Notes: generated from the letters alone by a model not told the origin. DNA of 64,000 bases from Nitrosomonas ureae (GCF_900206265.1 NZ_LT907782.1:558001-622000); one strand, 5' to 3'; shown: positions 8,775 through 17,804, counted from the stretch's first letter. Made by a program: numbers and translations.

Positions 8775-10283
8775 GTGATTACCATGGTTATGTATGCAAA
8801 GATACGACGGATGTTTTACCGTGAACATCTGTCAATTAATGAGATTCAACGAAGAACGAGTTTGTCGCGGAACACGGTCAAGAAGTGGTTGAAAGTGCCA
8901 AGCGACAGCGCGGTTAAATATCAAAGGGCGAAGAAGCCTGGCAAGTTGACACCGTTTGAATCCAGGTTAATGTTAGCGCTGGAAGCGGATGCGCGTCGTC
9001 CGAAGAAGGACCGGCGCACGGCGTTGATGTTGTTCAAAGAGATATTGAACGAGGGTTATACAGGCGGTTATACGATTGTATGTGACTTTGTTCGCAACTG
9101 GCGCAATCGAGGGAATCAGAGTAAAGCGGCGTATGTGCCGCTGAAGTTTGCGCTGGGTGAAGCATTCCAGTTTGACTGGAGCGAAGAATGGCTGGTGATC
9201 GGCGGCATCCACCGCAAGGTACTGGCAGCCCATACCAAGCTATGCGCCAGCCGTACTTTCATGTTGTCGGCTTATCCGTCACAAAGTCACGAAATGCTGT
9301 TTGATGCGCATACCCGGGCATTCACTACTTTTGGTGGTGTGCCGAAACGCGGCATTTACGACAACATGAAGACCGCCGTGGACAAGGTGTCTAAGGGCAA
9401 TGGACGTGTGGTGAATACGCGCTTCTTTGCGATGACGGCACATTACCTGTTCGATCCTGATTTCTGCAATGTGGCTTCCGGCTGGGAAAAGGGTGTTGTC
9501 GAGAAGAATGTTCAGGATATGCGCCGCCGCATATGGAATGAAGCCAAGCAACAACAGTTTGGCTCATTCGATGACTTAAACAGATGGCTTGGAACGCGCT
9601 GTCGCGGACTGTGGTCTGAAATCGAGCATCCGGATTATGCGGGCATTACCCTTGCCGATGCACTGGAACAAGAACAACTGTACCTGATGCCGATGCCAGC
9701 ACCGTTCGATGGCTATATCGAAGTATTGGCGCGGGTATCCAGCACGTGTCTGGTTACATTACTGCGCAACCGGTATTCCGTTCCCTGTCGTCTGGTCAAT
9801 CAGGTGGTGGCCGTTCATCAGTATGCCGACCGTATCGAGATCGTCCATGACAATGCCGTAGCAGCCTGTCATAGTCGTCTGATGGATAGCGACCAGGTCA
9901 GCTATAACTGGCAGCACTATATCCCGGTCATTGAGAAGAAACCGGGGGCCTTGCGCAACGGTGCGCCATTCGCCGAACTACCGGCACCTTTGCTGCAACT
10001 GCAGATTGCACTGAGGCGCAGAGAACGTCAGCAGGCCGATCGAATCATGGCAAAAGTGCTCAGCCTGGTGCCGACGCATGGGCTGGAAGCTGTGCTGGTC
10101 GCTGTTGAACTGGTGCTGGAATCCGGCGTGCCCAGTGCCGAGCATGTTGCCAATGTATTGGCACGGCTGAAATACACCGACGTACCAGCGTCAGTGGAAA
10201 CAACACTGAAACTCAATGAAGAACCGCAGGCCGATACGGCGCGCTATGATCGTTTGAACACCAAAGAGGTGCCGCATGTCTGA
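8775..10283 (+). CDS. istA: IS21 transposase IstA
   Basis: This 502-aa DDE transposase starts with a helix-turn-helix ([21 protein letters not shown], about 18-38). The integrase core follows: FQFDWSEEW near residue 135 gives the first catalytic aspartate, [10 protein letters not shown] near 194 the second, and a glutamate in the [13 protein letters not shown] segment near 238-243 the third. It overlaps istB by 8 bases, a translational-coupling arrangement typical of IS21. The product cuts and joins the IS ends with IstB. No frameshift is visible, so the element may be active. Confidence 0.93.
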   Translation: MITMVMYAKIRRMFYREHLSINEIQRRTSLSRNTVKKWLKVPSDSAVKYQRAKKPGKLTPFESRLMLALEADARRPKKDRRTALMLFKEILNEGYTGGYTIVCDFVRNWRNRGNQSKAAYVPLKFALGEAFQFDWSEEWLVIGGIHRKVLAAHTKLCASRTFMLSAYPSQSHEMLFDAHTRAFTTFGGVPKRGIYDNMKTAVDKVSKGNGRVVNTRFFAMTAHYLFDPDFCNVASGWEKGVVEKNVQDMRRRIWNEAKQQQFGSFDDLNRWLGTRCRGLWSEIEHPDYAGITLADALEQEQLYLMPMPAPFDGYIEVLARVSSTCLVTLLRNRYSVPCRLVNQVVAVHQYADRIEIVHDNAVAACHSRLMDSDQVSYNWQHYIPVIEKKPGALRNGAPFAELPAPLLQLQIALRRRERQQADRIMAKVLSLVPTHGLEAVLVAVELVLESGVPSAEHVANVLARLKYTDVPASVETTLKLNEEPQADTARYDRLNTKEVPHV

Positions 10284-11085
10284 CATACTTGCGCAATTCA
10301 AAGCGCTGAAATTATATGGCATGGCCAGCTCCTATGCTGAACTGAGGCAACAGAATACGCCCGATGTCGCTGACAGTTTTAATTTCGCAGACACACTGCT
10401 AAACCAGTTACTCCAGGCTGAAACAACCGAGCGCAACCTCCGTTCCATTCGCTATCAGACACAAGCTGCCAGATTCCCGGTGCAGCGCCACTTACAGGGC
10501 TTCGACTTCAGTCAGTCCAAAGTCGATCAGCAACTGATTCATCAGCTGGCTACAATGGAATTTACAGCCGCTGCACAGAACCTGGTGTTGGTCGGCGGCA
10601 CCGGTACTGGCAAAACACACCTGGCCATTGCCATCGGCACTTCAGGCATCCAGCATCACAATAAAAAGGTACGCTTCTTCAGCGCCATCGATCTGGCCAA
10701 TAGTCTGGAACAAGAAAAATCAGCGGGCAAACAAGGCAGGCTTGCCTTGCGGCTGTTGCAGATCGACCTGGTCATTCTCGACGAACTGGGCTATCTGCCA
10801 TTCTCACAAGCCGGTGGCGCACTATTGTTTCATCTACTCTCCAGGTTGTATGAACGTACCAGTATCATTATCACCACCAACCTCGCATTCGCAGAATGGA
10901 GCATCGTATTCATCGACGCCAAAATGACTACAGCGCTGCTGGATCGACTCACACACCATTGCCACATCATCGAAACCGGCAACGAGTCTTTCCGCTACAA
11001 ACAAAGTACAGCCAATGCAAAGATCAGAATACAGCAGCGGGAAAAAGAAAAATATTCTCCAGAAGAAAATCTGGTCGATTCGTAG
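10276..11085 (+). CDS. istB: IS21 helper ATPase IstB
   Basis: This 269-aa DnaA-like AAA+ ATPase forms filaments on DNA and assists IstA in target capture. The Walker A motif [11 protein letters not shown] is near residue 107, and Walker [13 protein letters not shown] is near 166. The protein ends in the arginine-rich [20 protein letters not shown] segment that is standard for IstB. Its start lies inside the end of istA. Length and motifs are normal for the family. Confidence 0.94.
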   Translation: MSDILAQFKALKLYGMASSYAELRQQNTPDVADSFNFADTLLNQLLQAETTERNLRSIRYQTQAARFPVQRHLQGFDFSQSKVDQQLIHQLATMEFTAAAQNLVLVGGTGTGKTHLAIAIGTSGIQHHNKKVRFFSAIDLANSLEQEKSAGKQGRLALRLLQIDLVILDELGYLPFSQAGGALLFHLLSRLYERTSIIITTNLAFAEWSIVFIDAKMTTALLDRLTHHCHIIETGNESFRYKQSTANAKIRIQQREKEKYSPEENLVDS

Positions 11086-11234
11086 TCAATTACAACAAAC
11101 TAAAACATCAACAGGAGGCAAATTACCAATCCAGTCTGGTCGACTTATCCACAGATGCGTAGTATCCTGCGCTCTATTTTCCCCTGGTCAAATTTCAACC
11201 GTAATGGGTGGTCAATTTTAAACCGGTATCAACA

Positions 11235-11416
11235 CGTTAGGAGTGATTTCAGATTTCCTGGGCATTGATAGAAAAAAAGTATTAACCTAAACTAAATAAT
11301 CCATCGTTATCATTGGTTTCAAAGGATTTCAGTTATGGTTAATGACATCGTATGCAATTATTGACGGTGCATCAGAAGATTGGTTTTTTGTTACTTATTT
11401 TTAATACATTTATACA
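11235..11416. other. Gene-free flank of IS21 (prophage remnant 1)
   Basis: No intact gene is visible. The first 55 bases after the IS read in one frame as LGVISDFLGIDRKKVLT and stop, which could be the tail of a small phage gene cut by the IS, but this is weak. The remainder is AT-rich. Confidence 0.35.
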
Positions 11417-11745
11417 TTATTTGGCACTGATTTACCGCAGAAGTAGATTTAAATCTATTTCAAATCATTTGTCCCGATGTTTCAAAATAATTGTCCGCTG
11501 TCAACTCTGAAAGAAAATCGGACTTCCGGCGTAATTTTTTTCTTCGATTTAACATAATACAAATTATACGCAATAGGAAGATGCAAGAAATTTAGGAGGA
11601 AATCCGATCTTTTATCATATTGGTTAGGTAAGCTTGTAAACGCTTTTCAGCATGGACATTGACAGCGGACAATTAATTTGAAACATCGGGACAAATAATT
11701 TGAAACGAGCTAAAAGCAATTTTTATATTGATTAGTGCCAAATAA
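11417..11745. mobile_element. Inverted-repeat element with paired 22-bp-spaced motifs at each arm
   Basis: Two arms of about 88 bp (11417-11504 and 11659-11745) are imperfect inverted repeats around a 154-base centre. Each arm holds TTATTTGGCACTRA, about 28 unrelated bases, then two tandem motifs of form TTTCAAAWNATTTGTCCCG and TTTCAAAWTAATTGTCCGC, whose starts are 22 bases apart, then TGTCAA. Tandem sites of this length and spacing resemble transposase-binding sites at the ends of Mu/Tn7/Tn5053-type (DDE) transposons. No gene lies within. It could be a MITE, or two facing ends left after loss of larger elements. Family assignment is inference. Confidence 0.6.
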
Positions 11746-12208
11746 CGCGAAAATTTAACGCTCAGCAGAAATAAAACAATTAATTAGCTTTTAAGGATCT
11801 TTCGGCATTCTGTAATTAAGCATGGTAAATCGCAATTTAAATCAATTCCGCTAGGGTTATTTAAAAATTTCAAAAAATCCCTTAGCAAAGATTTAAGCTC
11901 ACCTGCATGTGTGGAATTAGCATCGCAGCTTTTGTCCTGTACTGTGGAATTGCGTCCACAGCATCTTGACAAGCTGAATGAATGGAGACAACGCGGACGC
12001 ATGTCCGCGTGAAGAAACTAAATTTGCAATCAAGCCGGTTAAATTGCTGGGTGGGAGGCCGGACGTCCCTCCATCAACGAATCAACGAAACGTCTCTGTG
12101 GACTCCGAAATTTCCACAGCTCACCCATTAAAACTTATTTTATACTCTACTTTAAATAACCTCCATTTTTATTTAAAGGATTAGCGCATTCAGTTTTTTC
12201 TTTACAGA
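11746..12208. other. Gene-free stretch with an 8-bp-stem palindrome
   Basis: I see no convincing gene. A perfect hairpin ACGCGGAC-GCAT-GTCCGCGT lies at 11991-12010, without a T-run. Short open frames here lack ribosome-binding sites and recognisable content. Its neighbours are mobile DNA, so this is probably more remnant sequence. Confidence 0.4.
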
Positions 12209-12499
12209 TCAATCCCGCTCGTTGACTGTTTTCATGCCGTTGACCTTATCGCATTGATGCACCAAATTATTGATCGCGCCGATCATGAATTTCTGCAAAA
12301 CGTCGGGTTGAAACACCATTTTGTTGTTTAGTTTGTCGAGTATTTTTTCTTCGGTGGTCAAGAACTCTTCTGGCAATATCGGTTTGAACCGTAAACCGCC
12401 ATCATAATCGAACCAGACCAGCCAGCGGCTGCCTTTCAGAGTTTCCATCATTTCATGATCAATCTGAATGTTGGAAGAAGGTTTCGCTTTAGTGGACAT
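12209..12499 (-). CDS. Small hypothetical protein of the accessory region
   Basis: I do not recognise this 96-aa protein. The start at 12499 is chosen because GGAGG lies 6 bases upstream; the frame is open further upstream but without a site. It begins MSTKAKPSSNIQIDHEMME and has a compact aromatic segment, SRWLVWFDYDGGLRFKPILP, then a helical half with KILDKLNNKMVFQPDVLQ. It has no signal peptide or membrane helix. The aromatic WLVWFDY core and size recall small phage or plasmid proteins, but no function can be given. Confidence 0.55.
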   Translation of the reverse strand: MSTKAKPSSNIQIDHEMMETLKGSRWLVWFDYDGGLRFKPILPEEFLTTEEKILDKLNNKMVFQPDVLQKFMIGAINNLVHQCDKVNGMKTVNERD

Positions 12500-13039
12500 G
12501 ATTGCCTCCGCTTGCTTTGGTAAATTTGATCGATTTATTGCACACGGATTGCCGATTCGCTTCTCTGCCGATTGGGTAATCCAATCGGGATGAGGTAGGG
12601 ATAATGATTTGTTGCATGGTATTACTCCTGTATTAGCGTTTAAACTTCCCGCCACTCTGACGCCAATCAGGGAGGCGGAACTGTGCAAGTTGGCGTACCG
12701 GATACAGGAACCGGCGAGCATGAAGCTCCCTACACAGCTCGCCCAAAAATAGGCTTGTGTATAACGGACAATAAAATAGCCGCTTTAGCGGCTTATCCGC
12801 CTGTATACGGGACGCCAATCCCGGCGCGGTATTGACCGCGGCTTTTATCACTTTAACGCGCTATAGCTAGTGCGTCAAAGTAGATTCTTGAATTCTGCGT
12901 TAAAAAAGCTGCAAACGCTCACTATCACGTTAACTTTCTATTCCTTTTTATTTTCATCAAAAATTAACGCGTATTTAATGGTGTTTCTGTATGTGCTGTT
13001 AACATTCTCTCATGCCCTACTGCATCGAGATTTTTGGAA
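12500..13039. other. Gene-free stretch with palindromes
   Basis: I see no supported gene. A hairpin AGCCGCT-TT-AGCGGCT lies at 12778-12793, and CGGGACGCCAATCCCG follows about 25 bases later. These could terminate or regulate transcription, but there is no T-run. Confidence 0.35.
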
Positions 13040-13372
13040 TCAACAACACCCTTTTTTTGCCTGGCCAGGAGGGCAATGATATCCAGGATTTACATTACCT
13101 GGATAAACTGGATAAGCATTACGCGGGTAATTATTATATTGGCTTCCAACTGGAGCATTATGCCGCTGACCTTGATCTGTAGTGATTGCAGTTCCTACCG
13201 ACGCTCCCAGTGCTCCACCAACAATTGCACCGTTACGACCCCCAAGTTCATTTCCCAGTGCAGCTCCAGCGGCTCCACCAAGCGCTCCGCCGACTGCTGC
13301 ATCAAGTGTGGAGTTTGCACTTACTTCCATAGCAACCAATATCAATATTAGTGAAAAATATTTTAAATCCAT
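13040..13372 (-). CDS. Glycine-zipper small exported protein
   Basis: This 110-aa protein has a signal peptide (about 1-19, ending VSA). It then has an alanine/glycine-rich glycine-zipper hairpin, with repeats such as AAVGGALGGAAGAALG and NGAIVGGALGASVG, typical of small outer-membrane or periplasmic glycine-zipper proteins. A proline/tyrosine-rich tail follows and ends in CPPGQAKKGCC, so four cysteines cluster at the end of the mature part. The role is unknown; such proteins are often envelope-stress or surface proteins. A GGGAACATTCC stretch before the ATG provides a modest ribosome-binding site. Confidence 0.7.
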   Translation of the reverse strand: MDLKYFSLILILVAMEVSANSTLDAAVGGALGGAAGAALGNELGGRNGAIVGGALGASVGTAITTDQGQRHNAPVGSQYNNYPRNAYPVYPGNVNPGYHCPPGQAKKGCC

Positions 13373-13527
13373 GGAATGTTCCCTTTTGAATATAGATTAA
13401 TATTAATTCACCAACGCTATTTGCCGCCAAAACTTGAGAGCACATCAGCACTCATTAATTTTTCTCTTTTTATATTTCAGCCATTTTTCCAGCCCGACAA
13501 TGACATCCGAGATCTTTTTCCGGATCA

Positions 13528-14428
13528 GAAAGCGTGGATTTTCCAACATACATCGGCTTTACGTCCGTTTGATTCCCATAATTTATGAACCCGAAGCGTT
13601 GTATAATCGCGCTTGAGGTGCGGCAAGCTTTCTTTTAACGCTGTTATGCCTTTACGTAACAGTATTTTTTCATTTTCAGACACGTCGGTTTCCCAACGTC
13701 TCAGGAACGTCCTGCAACTGGGTAATTCACCCCAGCCATTTTTTACAGCAGCTTTGACAGTTTCACGATAGATGACCGTATCAGGTTCGGACAGTTGGCC
13801 ATACTCTTTACGGAAAAAGAACTATGCATCAGGATGAATTTCCATGCGGGAACGGCCTTGATAATCGGGTGCCAGAATGACTTCCCAATATTGGCGCGGA
13901 TGTTTTTCTACTCGCTTCAACCAACCGCCATGAAGTAGCTTTAGAAACACCTTGGTAGCGTGATTTAATGATTTCTAATGCTCTTTTCTGCTTAAAGCCA
14001 CCTTCCAGTAATTTTAAATACTCATCCAGAATATAAACCCTTCGCTGTGCTTCTTCTTTAATTCCAGCGGCTTTACGGCTGTATTGATCAGCTATTGCTT
14101 CGTACACATCTAGATCAAATGGTTGATTCTCTTGATCTTGTTTGAGTGATGATAGTATGGAATTAGTTGGTTTATGGTGTTTAATCCAGTATTCGGCTTG
14201 TATTGGCTCCGGTAGACTGATTAGCAGTATTTCATAACGCTTTCCTATCTTGCGGAAGATATAACGCCCTCCTCTATAATTGCCTTCTCGTTTCGCACAC
14301 GCTTCGCGAATTGTTGCTACATTTAACCCATTCAGATAAGAAACTTCAGTAATAGTCAGCTAAATCTCACCAGCAAAACCCGCGATATTATTTTTAGCCA
14401 AAATCCTGATATTTTTATCTTTACTCAT
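13528..14428 (-). pseudogene. MuA-like transposase, N-terminal half, degraded (BcepMu-like remnant 2)
   Basis: Read from ATG at 14428, this begins with a winged-helix-like DNA-binding segment (LNVATIREACAKREGNYRGG) and a helical part (AAGIKEEAQRRVYILDEYL, then GFKQKRALEIIKSRYQGVSK). After a one-base shift near 13912 it continues with VEKHPRQYWEVILAPDYQGR, KEYGQLSEPDTVIYRETVK and KNGWGELPSCRTFLRRWE. This is the pattern of Mu/BcepMu transposase DNA-binding domains. It has in-frame stops (TAG near residue 20 and TAG in DA*FFFRKEY) and a frameshift, and it breaks off before the catalytic DDE core. It is therefore a dead remnant. A second short copy lies at 7763-7894. Confidence 0.8.
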
Positions 14429-14482
14429 TGTTCTATTTATATTTTGTTGTCAACCGCTGGTATTGATGTATCCCGCGCATAA

Positions 14483-14518
14483 CCCGCGATAATTTGATAT
14501 AGTTATCGCAGGTTTTTT
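14483..14518 (+). terminator. Rho-independent-terminator-like hairpin with T-run
   Basis: CCCGCGATAA (14483-14492) pairs with TTATCGCAGG (14503-14512) with one mismatch, and TTTTTT follows directly on the plus strand. It lies between the gp16-like and MuA-like remnants. Both of those are on the minus strand, so it would stop antisense rather than sense transcription. Confidence 0.5.
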
Positions 14519-14521
14519 ACT

Positions 14522-14725
14522 CGACAATTTCCCCATCCTTAATACCTAAAGTAACTGCAATTTTGTGACCAACTCCCCGAGTACCTGCATTAGTTCCATT
14601 TAAGACTTAGAAAACTGTGACAGGAGAAAAACCGTTATTTTTTGCCCAGCTAGCCATGCTGATACCTTTACGAAAAAAATCCTCGCGTACTTGTTGCGGT
14701 GTGCGAATGTTTTGTGTTTTCATGA
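14522..14725 (-). pseudogene. BcepMu gp16-like DNA-binding protein with in-frame stop (remnant 2)
   Basis: From ATG near 14725 the frame reads TPQQVREDFFRKGISMASWA then KNNGFSPVTVF, a TAA stop at 14611-14613, then VLNGTNAGTRGVGHKIAVTL and GIKDGEIVE. It matches the gp16-like gene at 8415 in plan and in key residues (GIS-ASWAKNNGFSP, GHKIAVxLGIKDG). The stop replaces one codon (probably tyrosine), so this copy is broken by a nonsense change, unlike the frameshift in the other copy. It is divergent from the repressor at 14786. Confidence 0.75.
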
Positions 14726-14747
14726 GCACCTCATTACTAAAATAAAT

Positions 14748-14772
14748 ACAAACGGTTCCATACGGAACCATG
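14748..14772. promoter_or_regulatory. Operator-like palindrome GGTTCC-ATAC-GGAACC
   Basis: A perfect 6-bp-arm palindrome lies in the short gap between the second repressor and gp16-like remnant. Its position matches that of a repressor operator. It differs from the GTGCATAATGCAC site of remnant 1, so the two prophages probably had different immunity specificities. Confidence 0.5.
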
Positions 14773-14785
14773 TCAAGGAATTTTT

Positions 14786-15464
14786 ATGAATATTGGCGAA
14801 CGGCTTGTACAGGAAAGAAAAAGGCTCGGGCTAAGTCAGACCGCTTTCGCTAAGCAAATTGGAGTATCACTTAGTAGTCAGAAGCGCTACGAATTGGGAG
14901 AAAGAGAGCCTAATATCGGTTACTTAGAACGTGCAATGCGCTTAGGTATGGATATTAGCTACATCCTGACCGACATCAGGCGCGAGCAAGATCATCTTAA
15001 GGAATTGGGTATAGATGAATTCCATGGGGCGCGTATTTTTGATGCAATAGCTAATTACTTAAATTTACTAAAGATGATTTGTCAGCAGTGATTCAATCTG
15101 TTGATACAGCGATGGAACATGATTTGTATAATAGAAATCTTCCGCCAGATGATAGCGTGTTTGCGAGCGAAGAATTTTTCTTAATTGCTGCTTCTGAATT
15201 ATTGAATAAAAATTACAGACTAAAGAATTTGAAAATACTAATGATAAAGTCGACTTTAAAATACTTCATGAAATTATTGAGAACCTGGAATTAATTCAAC
15301 AAAATAATAACCTCATCCTTACACCTTACAAGAAAGCCCGCGCCGTTGTGATGCTTTATCGTTCATTTAAAGCCAGCGGTAAGATTGATCCTAATATGAT
15401 TGAAGATATTGTCGCTATATCAGGGAAATCTTTAGATAACTCTAAGAATAATAATACGTTTTAA
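14786..15464 (+). pseudogene. Phage-type XRE repressor with frameshifts (BcepMu-like remnant 2)
   Basis: The intact first part (about 90 aa) is an XRE helix-turn-helix domain (LVQERKRLGLSQTAFAKQIG, then RYELGEREPNIGYLERAMRLG). After a shift near 15055 the frame continues DLSAVIQSVDTAMEHDLYNR. After another shift near 15225 it continues VDFKILHEIIENLELIQQNN and LTPYKKARAVVMLYRSF, ending at 15464. The tail corresponds to that of the intact repressor at 7937 (KKAQVVVILYRLAY). The gene is thus a full-length repressor broken twice. Its orientation shows remnant 2 is inverted relative to remnant 1. Confidence 0.75.
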
Positions 15465-15559
15465 TAGCGACTTATGAATAATTTCGCACTAAAGGATGCT
15501 ATTTCGTAATACTTGATAGCACACCTACTTTAAACAATTAGAATAAGCTCTCAAAAACC

Positions 15560-15814
15560 ATTTTTCTCAAGCTACTTTATAATGACAGGGCTCCGGGCAA
15601 AATACCTTTTACTCAAGAGGCAGTAGCACATCTTTTGAGTGTGCGGCGCGAAACTATTACTGATATAGCTAATAAGCTTCAAAAAGAAAACATCCTCTAT
15701 TATACACGTGGGTAAATTGAGATCATTGATCGGGAAGTCTTTGAAAGTCATTCGTGTGAGTGCTATCAAGCGATAAAAAATATTTTTGATCCTCAGGACA
15801 AGATTGCTGCCTAA
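15560..15814 (+). pseudogene. Crp/Fnr-family regulator, C-terminal HTH remnant
   Basis: This frame reads LLYNDRAPGKIPFTQEAVAH, LLSVRRETITDIANKLQKEN and ILYYTRG. A TAA stop follows at about 15714, then IEIIDREVFESHSCECYQAI in the same frame, stopping at 15812. It matches the C-terminal helix-turn-helix of a large group of Crp/Fnr proteins, ending in the typical CECY motif. The cyclic-nucleotide-like sensor domain is missing, and the internal stop replaces the codon after RG. It is a truncated pseudogene. Confidence 0.7.
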
Positions 15815-15890
15815 AACATAGTTGGAAAGCGTACAGACAGTGCCTTACAACCGCAGTAAATTTCAATTTTAACCATTTGAGGTCAATAAT

Positions 15891-16214
15891 ATGAAAGCTT
15901 TAAAATTAACTGCTAGTTTAATTCTGATCAGCATACTTTTTATTTCTACAATAGCCGTAGGGGAAAATTCGAGCGTTGGCGAATTTGTTAAAGATTCGGC
16001 CATTACGACTCAAATCAAATCTAAAATACTCGTAGCAAAAGATATTGACTCATTGCATATTAAAGTAGATACCGACAACAATGGTATTGTCGTGTTAACC
16101 GGCGCAGTGAAATCAGCGGAAGAAAAGGAAAGAGTGCACAACATTGCACATGATGTCGATGGTGTAAAAAAAGTTCTAAACAATTTAAAAATCGACCCTG
16201 CTCTATTTAATTAA
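15891..16214 (+). CDS. BON-domain periplasmic protein (OsmY-like)
   Basis: This 107-aa protein has a signal peptide (about 1-24, ending AVGE) and one BON domain (about 32-103). The domain motifs are AITTQIKSKILVAKDIDSLH and GIVVLTGAVKSAEEKERVHN, then a VDGVKKVLNNLKI end. BON proteins are small periplasmic, phospholipid-associated proteins often induced by osmotic or envelope stress. The gene stands alone, with TTTGAGGTCAATAAT before the ATG as a ribosome-binding site. It is intact although surrounded by mobile remnants. Confidence 0.85.
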   Translation: MKALKLTASLILISILFISTIAVGENSSVGEFVKDSAITTQIKSKILVAKDIDSLHIKVDTDNNGIVVLTGAVKSAEEKERVHNIAHDVDGVKKVLNNLKIDPALFN

Positions 16215-16283
16215 CCCGATAAGATAAGTTATTGTTGATTTATGCTAATTTATTAAACCCGTTCAGCAAAAGGGTATATCAGA

Positions 16284-16371
16284 ATGAACGACCCCGCCCC
16301 AAGGGGCGAGGTATCAGAGTTGTGAGATGTGGAAAGTTAGAAAAGTACAAGCTGCCTATCCTCGTGTAGTT
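16284..16371 (-). mobile_element. Right-end portion of an IS200/IS605-type element, with the 3' tail of its tnpA
   Basis: On the minus strand, 16371-16337 encodes (L)HEDRQLVLF then stop, the standard end of an IS200-type TnpA. The hairpin around 16288-16310 (CGCCCCAAGGGGCG core in a CCCCGCCCC..GGGGCGAGG context) would be the right-end hairpin of the element. The rest of this element is at 21577-22039. The two parts are separated by an IS3 copy and the 3.9-kb Cas1 element. The assignment rests on the reading frame being restored when both insertions are removed. Confidence 0.75.
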
Positions 16372-16433
16372 TGACCTAGTTTAATGAAACCGGACAGTCC
16401 AGTTAAGAGAAAATAGCTTAACCGGAGGAAGAA

Positions 16434-16730
16434 ATGGTAACGAGAAAACAATATGCAAAAGAATTTAAATTAGATGCTATGAGTCTGGTATTGGATCAGG
16501 ATCACACGACGTCAGAAGTATCTCGAAACCTTGAGATCACGCCTAATATGTTGAGGAGGTGGATCAGGGAATACCAAGCAGATGATGCTGATCAGTCATT
16601 CCGTGGTAATGGGAAGCTGACGCCAGAGCAGGAAGAAATCCGGCAGTTGAAAGCGCAAATCAAGCAGCTCAAGCTGGAGAGGGAAATACTAAAGGAAGCG
16701 ACGGTCTTTTTCGCGAAAGAAACGAAATGA
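16434..16730 (+). CDS. IS3-family OrfA (transposase HTH subunit), copy 1
   Basis: This 98-aa HTH_Tnp_1 protein starts MVTRKQYAKEFKLDAMSLVL and has a helix-turn-helix (SEVSRNLEITPNMLRRWI) followed by a C-terminal leucine-zipper-like coiled coil (EEIRQLKAQIKQLKLEREIL). It ends in the typical EATVFFAKET. GGAGGAAGAA is its ribosome-binding site. It overlaps orfB by 4 bases (ATGA), so the two are translationally coupled or read by frameshift. Alone it cannot transpose. Confidence 0.9.
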   Translation: MVTRKQYAKEFKLDAMSLVLDQDHTTSEVSRNLEITPNMLRRWIREYQADDADQSFRGNGKLTPEQEEIRQLKAQIKQLKLEREILKEATVFFAKETK

Positions 16731-17606
16731 AGTATTCGTTCATTAGCCAAAGGAAAAAGACCTATCCTGTTGGCTTGATGTGCCAACTCATGGGTGTAAG
16801 TCGTAGCGCCTACTATGATTACGTTCGGTGCGTTGATAATTATTCTGAACGCCAGCATCACGAGGAAAAACTTGAAGCGGTGCGGGATATAGCAAAATCC
16901 AGCAATTATAGTTATGGCAGCCGCAGAATCGGAAAAGCGCTGAATGCGCTGGGTTATCCGATTGGTCGCTGGAAAGCTCGACGCCTGATGCGGGAAGCCG
17001 GTGTGCAAGTCAAGCATCGCAGGAAATACAAAGTGACAACCCATAGCGATCACAAACAGCCGGTATTTGAGAACAAGCTGAATCGGCAGTTTGATGTTGC
17101 AGCCCCCAATCAAGTCTACGTTGGCGACATAACCTACATTTGGACTCGAGAAGGCTGGCTGTATCTGGCTGTGATCATTGATTTATTTTCCAGGAAAGTG
17201 GTCGGCTGGAGCATGAGTCCAAGAATGAAGGCCAGACTGGTTTGTGATGCATTAAGAATGGCTATCTGGCAGCGTCAGCCGCAAGCAGGACTGATAGTAC
17301 AGCAGGACTTGCGGGGCCCAATATGCCAGCAGGGAGCACCGGAAGTTTCTGGAAATACACGGTTTTGTGGGTAGTATGAGCCGCACTGGCGATTGTTTCG
17401 ATAATGCTGTGGCAGAAAGCTTTTTCGGCAGCCTCAAACAGGAGCGAATCCACTGGTGCCATTATCAAACTCGTTTCTCAGCTCAGCAAGATGTGTTGCA
17501 GTATATTTCCATGTTTTATAACAGTCATCGACTGCACTCATACTTGGGGTACAAGAGCCCAAATCAATATGAGGTAGAAATTGAAAATGTAAAGAAAGTT
17601 GCTTAA
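16727..17606 (+). pseudogene. IS3-family OrfB transposase, frameshifted, copy 1
   Basis: The first frame (to 17374) holds the HTH_21 segment and the start of the integrase core: VGDITYIWTREGWLYLAVII has the first catalytic aspartate. It then goes out of frame in a disturbed stretch near 17300-17340, where copy 2 reads [20 protein letters not shown]. The original frame resumes from about 17367 ([20 protein letters not shown], which holds the catalytic glutamate) to 17606. The region with the second aspartate is scrambled, so the enzyme is dead. Confidence 0.88.
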
Positions 17607-17621
17607 CTGAGTTGTCCGGTT

Positions 17622-17635
17622 TTACTTGACCGCGT
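17622..17635 (+). repeat. Left copy of 14-bp direct repeat flanking the Cas1 element
   Basis: TTACTTGACCGCGT here and at 21561-21574 are identical and in the same orientation. In the complete IS3 copy at 40206 this sequence occurs once, as the last bases before the terminal CA. It is therefore target sequence that was duplicated, not part of the inserted segment. Confidence 0.85.
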
Positions 17636-17731
17636 GGGGGTAGATATACCCGGGGTAGGGTGTGCCAGGAAAAAATGTCACATAATGTAATCGAGCTTGG
17701 TACCCAATATCAAGGTGGATAAGCTTAAATT

Positions 17732-17804
17732 GTAGTAACTCAGACTCGATCTAACAGGCACATCGCCAAATCGGGTAACTGTCAGATCGAGTCTGAATTA
17801 CTAC
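17732..17804. repeat. 26-bp-arm inverted repeat overlapping the DUF4062 stop codon
   Basis: Arms 17732-17757 and 17779-17804 pair with two mismatches (GTAGTAAYTCAGACTCGATC at the outer side). The TAG stop of the DUF4062 gene is formed inside the right arm. It would fold into a long hairpin in the transcript and may act as its terminator or protect the 3' end. It could equally be a short MITE that supplied the stop codon. Confidence 0.65.

Larger units (their letters stand above)
8668..11234 (+). mobile_element. IS21-family insertion sequence
   Basis: This element of about 2.57 kb carries istA and istB. Its ends are inverted: the left end begins TGTTGACACCGGTC at 8668 and the right end, read on the other strand, begins TGTTGATACCGGTT at 11234. 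Each end has a second internal copy of the GRTTGAAAATTGACCA-type motif, the multiple terminal repeats expected of IS21. I see no clear short target duplication in the flanks. It is inserted in the first prophage remnant, just after the gp16-like gene. A right-end remnant of a related element lies at 25530-25600. Confidence 0.88.
16372..17635 (+). mobile_element. IS3-family element, copy 1 (right end split by Cas1 element)
   Basis: The left end TGACCTAGTTTAATGAAACC is at 16372. The right end reads TTTTACTTGACCGCGT to 17635. Its last two bases, CA, are found at 21575-21576 after a second copy of TTACTTGACCGCGT. The flanks GTT (16369-16371) and GTT (21577-21579) form the 3-bp target duplication normal for IS3. 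Related copies are at 40206-42680 (complete) and 24975-25305 (truncated). The orfB of this copy is frameshifted. Confidence 0.85.

Noticed and set aside
8662-11241. Target duplication of the IS21 element
   Set aside because: The flanks TGCAACC and CGTTAGG do not match, so I could not support one.
16313-16371. A TnpB-like start reading MWKVRKVQAAYPRV on the plus strand
   Set aside because: The minus strand of the same bases encodes the end of TnpA in a frame confirmed by the IS3 target duplication, and no tnpB follows.
16592-17113. Minus-strand open frame of 173 codons over the IS3 genes (repeated at 40731-41252)
   Set aside because: It is the exact antisense of orfA/orfB and occurs in both copies only because the IS is repeated.
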